Origin: Tubiluchus corallicola
Lineage: Eukaryota; Priapulida; Priapulimorpha; Priapulimorphida; Tubiluchidae
DNA: 64,000 nucleotides
Assembly: GCA_030141605.1 (NCBI GenBank)
Contig: JAQGDQ010000740.1
Span: 39,786 to 103,785, forward strand
Reading direction: 5' to 3'
Shown piece by piece: positions 55,466 to 64,000 of the stretch. The notes below the pieces were generated by a model that was not told the DNA's origin, did not search any database, and saw only the letters and a list, made by a program, of their open reading frames with translations. The translations under genes were made by a program, and so were the position numbers. Numbering within the stretch: position 1 is the first letter of the stretch; each line of letters starts with the position of its first letter.

Positions 55466-56874
55466 CTATACATTAACATATTATAGTATATTTCACATTC
55501 ACTTTAACAACAAAAGATGAGTTTTAGTAACAATGTCCAAAATTAATAATGTAAAAAGAATAAATATTTAACTTATTCACTAAGATTACCACAAGACATA
55601 GCATCAAAAATACCACAAATGTAGGCAGGCAAAACAAAGTAGTTTTACAGATCTATACTTTTGAGACTATTGTTTCAAGGGTAAAGATTATCATGACCCA
55701 AAGAGGACAGTATGTGAAACAACACAGAGAGTAATACACTTTTCATCAAGCTGCTTTTGCAAACAGACTTAACAGTGGCCTTTTATTCAAGACCAATGTG
55801 CACATTATACTTTAAGAAGGAAAGAGTGGTGAATTTTGAAATAATAGATATAAAAAATCAGACAAAATATTGTTGTATTAGCTAGTTCTTTTGGACTTTT
55901 TGAAATACTCAGGTTAGCAGAAATGAAAATTTCTAATAACTTGAACAATTTGTACTAATAGCATAGATGCATCCAACAGACACCTATGTTCCTAGCATGC
56001 ATCAGTAGCACAGAAAATATATTACCATTAAGGTAATTTACGAAGCAAGTACTTATTTCATCTAGCCATTTATTAGCATATACTGCAAGCTGTTTGCTAT
56101 TTTTTACAGAATGTAAATCTGCATTAACAGCATTCGCTTCAATTTCCTAACAGGGAACAAACTTTACAAGGGGTGGATCTAGTAATTACATTTTACTTAG
56201 TGCTATTCAAAATGTAAACTTTACATAATATAAGAGCACGTGCAAGAGACATCAAACTTGAAGCTGTTTGTTTTCTGAACTGTGTGAAAACTCACCAATC
56301 TTATCTTTCAAAGCAGCATACAGATGTATGGACTATACATTTATGTGTGAAACCTCTTACCAGTTAATGGGTACTAAGGTAAGGGCATGTGGGTCCGTCT
56401 GCACAATAAAAAATGGATGGAGCTGTAATTACTCACCTCAGAGCAGTGGTAGGTGGCAAGGCCTGGAAGTCCATTGTTTTTTTTGCTTCAAAAGGTCAAA
56501 GGGCAAGCTGAGTTACAATGTCAAAAATGTATAAAATCAAAACAGTTTATAATCACAAAACTTAGAGCGGTGTGGGCCTGGCCAAAAATTGGAAACTGTT
56601 TTTTGGTTCAAAGGGTCAAGGGTTAAGGTCAAAAGATATCAAGACAAATGAATACTCTCTAGTTGTTCTCACTAATGAACAATACCACAAATGCAAGCAC
56701 AAAAGGAACAAATATCAGTAATAAGTTATTCTCAAATAATAGCAGTAAGAATAAAGCAAAAACATGCTGTCACTCAAAAGTGACAGATAGAATACTCCTG
56801 GTCACATAACAAATATTCACAAGTATAGACCGACACCAACCAGTGGCCCATAAAAATAAATAACAAGTATTCAC
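52416..56874. other. Convergent intergenic region between HEATR5B and RABL6
   Basis: It holds the two 3' UTRs at its edges. Inside are an ATT microsatellite (53877-53902) and a TA microsatellite (55411-55462). At 56430-56640 two similar blocks contain TTCAAAAGGTCAAAGGGCAA and TTCAAAGGGTCAAGGGTTAA. Open frames of up to 117 codons show no recognisable protein features. Confidence 0.55.
55411..55462. repeat. TA dinucleotide microsatellite
   Basis: About 26 uninterrupted TA units. Confidence 0.95.
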
Positions 56875-58914
56875 TCATAAGGTCTCATACATCTCACTGT
56901 CTCCTCCAGGACCATCAGTAGATGACAACATATCTAAAGCACCACTAGATGATTTCTTTTTCTTATGTTTTTTCTTCTTGTTTTTATCCTCATGATGATC
57001 TTTGTCTTTACTTTTTGACTTATGTACTTTCCCATCTTCCTGCTTGCTTCTATGCTTATGCTTTTTCTTCTTATGACCTTCATCCACAGAATCTTCATTA
57101 GAAACTGGAACTAATTCACTGAGTGAAGATGCCACACTGCTTCCAATTGGAGTCGACTGTGACATTTTCTCCAAGTAGCTTAAATCTTCAAATTCTAACC
57201 CTCTAACAGGAGCCACACCATTTGCATCTGTGGAAGACTGCTTATTTTCAATAACAAAAGAATCTTCTAACACATCTGCAGTACTTCCAACTGGCTCAGG
57301 CCGGGGTAATATTATGTGGGTCAGTAATTCTTTACTGGTACCTTCAACTTTGTCATCTAACAAATGAAAAGAAGCATCAAAAGAACTTGCCTTGTATTCG
57401 TTTTCATCAGGTGACTCCTCCTCTCTCTGAAGAGATACAGGTACTGACTGTGTGTGCACAACTTCATCCTCTGAGTCAATATGATCTTGGAAGCCAGCAA
57501 CCATGGGATTACCCATCATGTCACCATCATCACTATCACTTTGAGCTGCATCTGTTTTTCCACTTTCTATTGGTATGCGATGATCATCCAAGAAAGATGC
57601 ATCAAGTCTATCCTCTGGCACAAATTCATCCACCCCTGTGACATGCCTAGGTGTAGAATCAGAAACGGGGACGTCTTGCATAATTGGCGGGAGGTTAGGC
57701 TGTACTTTCACTTCTTGCTGTTGAGGCTCCTTAACTTCTTGTTGTTGGTTCTTTTGCAGCAATTCTTTCTGATTCTTTCCAAGTAATTTTGATATAAAAC
57801 CAACAGATGTACGTTCTTCTTGATTAGCTTGAGTATTTCCTTCATTCGGGAGAATTTGTGGTTCAGACATAGGTGCTTGTACAGAGGCTGGTGAATTTGC
57901 AGAAGTCACTGAATATGCTAAATTTGTATTAGATAGCCTTCTTGGTTCGCTAATCTCAGGAATAGATACAGATGAACTTTCTGAAACTTTATTTTGCTTT
58001 TCTTTCTCTATATTAGCAATCTTTTCATTCTCTAAGTTCTGCAGTCTCCGTTTAGCTTGCAAATTCTCCAAAAATATATCGTAATCTTGCTCCTCACTCT
58101 CCCCATGTATGTGAAGTTCTTCCAGGGTAGCTGCCATTTCTTTCATATTTATTTCCAACTGTCTTTCCAATGTTTCTCTTTGCAACTGTAGGAATGGAAC
58201 ATTAAAAAACCTGTGAAGAAATCTGAGTCCAAAGCTATTTCGCATGGATGCCTCGGCATACCTTATTTGCGCAGCTTCAGGAGAGCGTTCGAGATTGTCT
58301 ATAAAATACTTCACTTGATCAGCATCAACAACACGGTGGTGTCCCATATCACGATGGTTTGCAAGCACAAGGATAGGTATGTGTTCGGGAATTCTCAAGA
58401 TTTCTTTCTGAACATAATCGAAAGTCCAAAGTTTAGTCATGTCCATCAGTAATATCACACCATGTGTTCCTTTATACACATCGAGAAACTCTGCATCCAA
58501 TGCCACAGGCTCAACAAAGCTTTCAGAATCTGGAATGGAATTGTGCATTTTCAGAGTACCAGTGGGGTTCTTCTTTTTTCCTTTATCAACCACATCCCAA
58601 ACTTCAACTTTAACAATGTCATCTGTTGCTTTGTAGTTCCACTGTATGCTAGCAACTTGAATTTCCTGAGTAGGTATGTATTCTTCCCTGAACTTATCTC
58701 CTTGCAGACGATGGAAAAGACATGTTTTACCAACATTCCTGTCCCCTTTAATAATAACTTTCATATTGTACTGTACACCTTTTGCAAACTTACGTTGCAA
58801 CCTCTGGCCCATGGCGTGCACTCCTGGTGGCCTACCTTCCGTAGACGCATGATTTGACTTGCTAGGCTGCTCTATGGGTGGTTCATTACTAACGAGCTTT
58901 TTCAAAGCGTTTAA
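56875..58914 (-). CDS. RABL6: RABL6, Rab-like GTPase 6, single coding exon
   Basis: RABL6 (Parf, C9orf86) is a large atypical Rab-like GTPase linked to nuclear and growth-control roles in vertebrates. The reading frame is one uninterrupted block of 679 aa (human about 729). I take the ATG at 58914 because MLNALKKLV matches the vertebrate start MFSALKKLV; the frame stays open to about 58947, but the only earlier start is a TTG. The GTPase domain has a P-loop GDRNVGKT (residues 58-65), switch I region PTQEIQV, a WDVVDKGK segment where Rabs have DTAGQ, and NHRD (187-190) in place of NKxD. A coiled segment with ETLERQLEIN follows, then a long acidic Ser/Pro/Gln-rich middle. A lysine-rich tail around 620-665 resembles a nuclear localisation signal. 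There is no C-terminal prenylation cysteine; the end is SEMYETL. It is convergent with HEATR5B. Vertebrate RABL6 is multi-exonic and its neighbours here have 6, 8 and 36 exons, so an intronless frame is odd and suggests a retrocopy or wholesale intron loss. A possible acceptor just upstream (about 58951) hints at a 5' UTR intron. Confidence 0.95.
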   Translation of the reverse strand, partial: LNALKKLVSNEPPIEQPSKSNHASTEGRPPGVHAMGQRLQRKFAKGVQYNMKVIIKGDRNVGKTCLFHRLQGDKFREEYIPTQEIQVASIQWNYKATDDIVKVEVWDVVDKGKKKNPTGTLKMHNSIPDSESFVEPVALDAEFLDVYKGTHGVILLMDMTKLWTFDYVQKEILRIPEHIPILVLANHRDMGHHRVVDADQVKYFIDNLERSPEAAQIRYAEASMRNSFGLRFLHRFFNVPFLQLQRETLERQLEINMKEMAATLEELHIHGESEEQDYDIFLENLQAKRRLQNLENEKIANIEKEKQNKVSESSSVSIPEISEPRRLSNTNLAYSVTSANSPASVQAPMSEPQILPNEGNTQANQEERTSVGFISKLLGKNQKELLQKNQQQEVKEPQQQEVKVQPNLPPIMQDVPVSDSTPRHVTGVDEFVPEDRLDASFLDDHRIPIESGKTDAAQSDSDDGDMMGNPMVAGFQDHIDSEDEVVHTQSVPVSLQREEESPDENEYKASSFDASFHLLDDKVEGTSKELLTHIILPRPEPVGSTADVLEDSFVIENKQSSTDANGVAPVRGLEFEDLSYLEKMSQSTPIGSSVASSLSELVPVSNEDSVDEGHKKKKHKHRSKQEDGKVHKSKSKDKDHHEDKNKKKKHKKKKSSSGALDMLSSTDGPGGDSEMYETL

Positions 58915-59181
58915 CATCGTTCTTATAAGCTGCCGCGCATTCACCAACTGTAAATTTTATAAATTAACAATAACAGGAACCGTAAATTAAGGACGTTTAC
59001 AAAATCAACAGCGCATAAAAGTTGAGAAGCACAAAAATGTGTTAATGATTCGCAGATAAACAAAAACAGAAACAGTGAAACACGCCATTTCTGCTAACGC
59101 GACTTCCGTTATAAAAAACACACCACAAATTTGTGTGTGCGGTGCGTCGATAAATACGGAGTAACGGAGAATAACGCTGCA
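58915..59181 (-). promoter_or_regulatory. Probable RABL6 5' leader and promoter region
   Basis: This stretch directly upstream of the RABL6 ATG is richer in CG dinucleotides than its surroundings. It has an acceptor-like AATTTACAG reading toward the gene at about 58951-58959, so a 5' UTR exon may exist. It ends where the inverted repeat of 59182-59957 begins. The function is inferred from position only. Confidence 0.35.
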
Positions 59182-59957
59182 GGGCGCCGAGTAAACCACT
59201 AGCCGAAGTGGGACACTTCCGGTAAAACGCATGTGCTAAATTTGCGGACAAGCAGGTCGTACATGGGCAGCCCACGTAGGATACTGGCGATTGCTGTCGA
59301 GTATTATGACATAATGAAACGTAAAACTAAATTTGTTTTAGAAAAACGTAACTTTACAATAATGATGGATAACTCCTTGACAATTTGCAATGTGTTTTTT
59401 ACAGTTATATCATCATTATTATTAGCTCCGTTAATATCATCATAACATTCAACTAACTATCTAATGCTTTAAAGTGAGGAACTATGTAGGGCACATAGCT
59501 CGCTAACCCATTTACTTAGTAGAAAACCATTATTTGTCCAAGAGGTAGTGAAACGGGTCACCTGTCTGTGAAGCGAGACAAAATAAAAATAACATCCCTT
59601 AAGCAAATGTTGGAATCGCCTAAGAAGTGAACTTATTTCACTTCAGAAAGATTAAATTCGAAGCCATATTTAATATTGGAAGTTTTACTAACTCAAAATA
59701 AGATTCTTTTATTTTACCAGATATATAATAAATTATTCAACGTTTTTGACGTTTTCAGTTATTATTATTAAAGCAACAAGGACAACGGGTGCTGCCAGTA
59801 CGGTTAACGACTCAATTTGTGACCTGTCTCTAGTGTCCTACTTAGGCAGCCCAGGTACGACGTGTCCTACTTAGGCAGCCCATGTACGATGCGTCCAACT
59901 TGGGTTAGCCCATGTACGCCAATTGTCCTACTTCGGCTAATGAATTACTCAGCGCCC
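59182..59957. repeat. Inverted repeat pair upstream of RABL6, possible MITE
   Basis: The left arm GGGCGCCGAGTAAACCACTA followed by GCCGAAGTGGGACA matches the inverted right arm GGGCGCTGAGTAATTCATTA followed by GCCGAAGTAGGACA. Inside each arm is a GTACATGGGC...CCCA..TAGGA motif: once at 59259, and as three tandem units of about 29 bp at 59833-59920 in opposite orientation. No target duplication was found. Confidence 0.65.
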
Positions 59958-60180
59958 AACTACGCGACACGCGCGTAATCGCTGTACTGTAGCGTTCATA
60001 AGAGCCACGTTTTTTTCAGGAGTTTAAATGTAATATGTTTTAGCTAATTGTTTTCGCAAAAATGGATAAATTTATTGTGAAAACTATGCGTAAGCGCACA
60101 TCTGATTGTCTTAAAGACTTTACCGTTAAAACGTCACTTACACGGGTAGGATTTAATATCATCGTGTGGTAAATTTTAAA

Positions 60181-62544
60181 GGCAGTGGTTACGGATCCGT
60201 ACTCGTCTTTTCCGCGATACCGGTCCGTATTCGTAGCTATTTCTGCAACAAATACGGATCTGTGCTTTTTGTGACATTTGCAAAACATACGGATTTTGAC
60301 AATTTCTACCATTGCAGACAATGGTTCACTGTTGTTGCAATTTCCTTAGAATCACATGTAAAACAGCATAACTCCAGTAAAAAGACAGTTTATAATTATT
60401 AAAAATTAAAACGGGCATGCACAGTAATAGGCTATTCACATTCTTTTTAAAGGTATTTATCAGTGGAAATATTAACTAACGTCGAGCAAGTACCCTGAAA
60501 CTTATGTAATCAGTTATATTATTAAATGTTCAAGCACTAACAATGCTAATTAGTGAGATAAAACTGTTACAATAGGAAGACGCATATGTATTCAATTGAC
60601 AATATAAACATATTCATATCAGAAAAAAATTAAAAGTTCAGCATAATATAAGAAACATTTTTTTTAATCTATACCTGTTGCTTTTCGTATGCAAACGGGG
60701 AACCGTTTTTATCGTCAATATCATTCGTCGTACGGATCGATCCGTATTTTCTAGTGAATGCTTTCAAGGCACGGATCCTTATTTTTAGTTGCTGCTGTTT
60801 CAGATATGGATCCGTACCTTTAGACACTGCCTTATTTTTTATTTCTTTACATGCTTTTTAGCTTTTCTATTGAAATCTTATTTTTACTTAAGCATTATAG
60901 ACTGAGTTAGGTTATTAGCAGTTTAGTGCCTACTGCTGCGTACTTACTTGCATAATGAGTGAGCTTGTTTGTTGTCATCATATCCACATTCGAAACGGAC
61001 TTGTTCAACCACTCAATGATATTGCATGATAATCGGTTGACAACCTTTACACACTAAATGCATTTTTTTAAAAATGGAAAACAAATTTTTTGTTTAATGT
61101 AGCTTCCTAGTTTCAGTCATTATATACTTATGAAACGATGCAATTGATTCAACATTACAGAGTATTTATAATAACTTAAAAGATGAATAATTTTACTAAG
61201 AAGAAAAATGTGTTCAATAACAAGGTATGCTTTGCTGGCATAGGTTCAACAGCAAGAGTACCATTACAGGGTACATTAGCCTTTATACCTATAGTATAGG
61301 AAGGTACAAGGGCTAATGTTTGTCTTTTTTATCACAGTGTTAATTAGATTATATCTGTGAATGCCAGAAATTAATAAATCATTGCGATGCATATCTCAAC
61401 AACTAGTAGCCTAGTAGTCAATGAGTCAAACAAAAAAGGAAATACAAAAGTTATGAGCCAATTGGGACTTGAGCCCAAGACCTTGGAAGTAGAACTCCCA
61501 TGCTATGCCATTTCAGCTATAGACTCAGCATGACACAGCAGGCTTGAATTATTATCCCTACAGCATACAATCCAATAGCTCTACCTAACTAATGAGTTAA
61601 ACAAAGAAAGGACGTGCTCTGAGAAATTGTGACCAAATCGTGACTTAAACCAGAGACGTCTGCAAATTAGCAGTATTATTATTTCAATAATAGCTTGAAT
61701 ATGCTTATATGATTGAAATATTTTCAAATGAACTTGTTCATTTTTTCTGTTAGGTAAGAAAGCATTTTCATTGATGTTTTGAACCGAAAAAAGTTGTTAT
61801 TGACTTGCAGCTGAGCTGAAAAAATGTGTGGCATCATTATAATGATTATCTACACAGCTTGTAGACATTCAATTAATGATTTGAGGTGTTAATACTTTTC
61901 ATGTACAAGATTTGTGTTGTTAAATTCTACTTTTGATAAACATTTGCATATAGTTTGTAGAACCGTTAGCTGTGACATGAATTGTTGTTCCAGTTTTGCA
62001 TTGCTATTGCATTTACTGTCACTTAGTATATATGTGATGTTCGTAAACACATATAAAGGATTGATTATAAATAATAGTAATATGACTTATTTGATTTAAT
62101 GACTACTATAATCACATCAAAGAGGTTAATTGTAAGTTTTTTCTGTATGTCTTTTTTCTGTCTTTTGATCTTTTTTGTATTCTCAGTTATTATTTACTTA
62201 TCATTATAGTCAACTGTCACTTTGACAGTTTGGTTTTAGTTCTTTAAACCAGTAATGTTAATAGTAGCATGATAACCCTGGATGGATTGAAGACTGGTGA
62301 TCCATGGTTGTTACATGACTTCATTATTTCCTTTTAATGAAACTTTCATTTAGATATTTCTTTATCTTTGTATTTTAGCTAAGTAAACTTTTCTTGATCT
62401 GTATAATATATTAAATACTGCTGCAGAATACAACCTCCTTATTTACATAAATTTATGAAAAAGATGAATTTAGGATCATCAATTTGAATAAATAGGCCTA
62501 CTTACAAACAAAATTTGTACGGATCCGTACCTTTAGTCACTGCC
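60181..62544 (-). mobile_element. Composite transposon carrying GPATCH11 intron sequence
   Basis: It begins GGCAGTGGTTACGGATCCGT and ends, inverted, with GGCAGTGACTAAAGGTACGG. The near-identical 9-mers AATTTTAAA (60172-60180) and AAATTTAAA (62545-62553) flank it. 60181-60831 is the inverse of the transposon at 14764-15651 but about 240 bp shorter. 60832-62518 is the inverse of 13058-14763, including the old target-site copy TTATTTTTT at the junction. The final 26 bases are an extra terminal repeat absent from the left copy. Confidence 0.85.
61454..61526 (-). repeat. tRNA-Arg-like SINE head, second copy
   Basis: Counterpart of 14068-14140 inside the duplicated block, with the T-arm altered (GGGCTCAAGTCCC on the minus strand). 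Confidence 0.5.
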
Positions 62545-62553
62545 AAATTTAAA

Positions 62554-64000
62554 ACAATGCTAGTACTGTAGTGCAACTGTACAGGTACTGTAGTAATAGC
62601 ATTGTGGCATAAGTCCAGTAGTAATTTATCTAATTAGCCTAACTGCAAAATATGAGCGTGTTTATTATGGCCTGTTGGTTTGCCTTGTAGAATCTGTAGA
62701 CATAGGACCCAGTAGGTCTATTTCATATTGCAGTTAATGCAACTAAAGTGCAAATGTGTGTCATAACCTGCTAGAAATAGAAGTAATTTTGATTTTTAAT
62801 GTACAACTGGTGCAATTCCAGTTTAGATGCAGTTTGAACTTTTTGCATACATGCATACTTACATCAATAACTGAATATTGCTGCTTTAAAAACATTAACA
62901 TGAAAATAGTGGAGATCGACAACACTCATATATACTATTAAAGGACCGGGTTCATCTTTCTGTTTGTTTAAATATTTGTTCATTTGCTTGTCATAGGCGG
63001 AGAAAACAATTTTGCATGTACGACACTTAGGCCATTGGGTGTGGACATAGGGCAGTAAATTTAGATTACCAACATCTTCTTTCCAAGATATTTGAGCAGT
63101 TAAGCATTGTTTCAGTGAAGAAAATTCTTTTAGTGACATGGCATCAATAATGACACCATCATTGGTTCTCTACTGCATTCAAGTTAGATGTACGTGCTTT
63201 TAATGATGGATTATACAGTACAAAGCTGAATGATTATATTGGGAAAAAACAGAGAGAAAGGGAGAGTGTTGTGTTCTTTCTTACAAGTGATATGTGATGT
63301 GTAATTACTATGTAGCAGGTGCATTAAGGAAGTAGGATTTCATATGTTACGTGGCATATTGTATGAGAAGTTTTTACTCAATAAGTGTGTTTTACTTGAT
63401 GTTTTTGTTTTGTTTTATTGTTGACAAAATAAAAACACCGTCTTATTTATATAAATTACTGCAACTACTACAGTGAGAGGAAGAGAATGAAAGAGAGAGA
63501 GCCAGGAAGAACGGAAGAAAGCAAGTAATGAGAGAGAAGGAAAGAGAGAGAGAGAACTAGAGAAGACGAGTATGTGAGCAAAGCAAGCAGTGGTGCAATT
63601 TGTGAGTTTTTATTTTTCTTGTTTTGCTAGTATATTAGTCTCCCCAGCCATTGTTAATGTATTATTAATCTGCGAGAACCACATCTAACCTGTATACTAT
63701 CTTCATTAATTAGACTACAGTAAATTGTAACTTCCTGCATAGGTGCATTAGCTTTTGTTAGTTTAAAAGTGATGTTAGTAGATGGCGTATATGCAGCACC
63801 TTACACTATAGTGGCTTATTATGCATAACAAGGTGAGATTTATCGATAAGATAGCTGAAGCACTGCAAGCTAATACCCTACAGTTTGTCAATAATGAGTG
63901 GAGGATGAATGATGAGTGAGGCACCATACTTTTTGAAATCACCACTCTTCGAAACTCCACAACGCATTTGGAGTGTGCCTAGCAGCATATATATATATAT
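62554..64000. other. Intergenic, no recognised gene
   Basis: A short imperfect hairpin (CAATGCTAGTACTGTAG and its inverse) lies at about 62555-62606. A 91-codon minus-strand frame (62864-63139) contains KCRTCKIVFS, faintly like a broken C2H2 finger. A GA-rich tract is at 63475-63575 and a TA tract starts at 63989 at the window end. Confidence 0.4.
63475..63575 (+). repeat. Polypurine GA-rich tract
   Basis: Repeated GAGAGA/GAAAG motifs similar to 16666-16735. Confidence 0.7.

Noticed and set aside
57387..58857. Several plus-strand frames of 65-131 codons
   Set aside because: They are antisense shadows of the RABL6 coding exon.
62864..63139. Frame with KCRTCKIVFS as a possible C2H2 zinc-finger exon
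   Set aside because: The histidine ligands are missing and no splice context or neighbouring exon supports it.

Overview
This window is nuclear DNA from an AT-rich, intron-rich animal. The coding exons have GT/AG splice junctions, stay in phase across dozens of introns, use the standard code, and encode proteins close to vertebrate orthologues. The intervening DNA is full of short non-autonomous transposons, SINE-like pieces, a dead LINE and microsatellites. I cannot name the species. The near-vertebrate exon structure and protein lengths point to a slowly evolving invertebrate rather than a fly, a nematode or a compact tunicate, but that is inference.

Layout: about 1-2700 holds no gene I recognise, only a minisatellite of about 36 bp units. 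About 2998-7451 (minus) is an ArfGAP2/3-type gene in eight coding exons; its last intron carries a pogo-like MITE with a solo LTR nested inside. 8214-15739 (minus) is GPATCH11 in six coding exons (281 aa). 19918-52335 (plus) is HEATR5B in 36 coding exons (2061 aa), complete and in frame throughout. 56875-58914 (minus) is RABL6 (679 aa), uninterrupted by introns, in contrast to its neighbours. 59182-64000 is intergenic and repeat-rich.

GPATCH11 and HEATR5B lie head to head, the same arrangement as at human 2p22, so this is an old microsynteny that may share a promoter between about 15740 and 15890. HEATR5B and ArfGAP are both trafficking factors (AP-1/TGN-endosome and Arf/COPI). RABL6 is an atypical Rab-like GTPase and GPATCH11 a G-patch RNA-helicase cofactor. 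I see no evidence that the four work as one pathway.

The most unusual structure is a pair of long inverted repeats 45 kb apart. A transposon with GGCAGTG termini and a 9-bp target duplication sits in GPATCH11 intron 1, 16 bases from the exon-1 donor. A second copy, in opposite orientation beyond RABL6, carries the same transposon plus about 1.7 kb of adjoining GPATCH11 intron DNA, closed by a new terminal repeat and flanked by its own near-perfect 9-bp duplication. This looks like Pack-MULE-style capture and transposition of host intron sequence. The introns also hold recognisable hAT, piggyBac-like, TTAA-type (Kolobok-like), Tc1/mariner and pogo-like MITEs, several with exact target-site duplications. 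I found no CRISPR array, operon, phage or toxin system.
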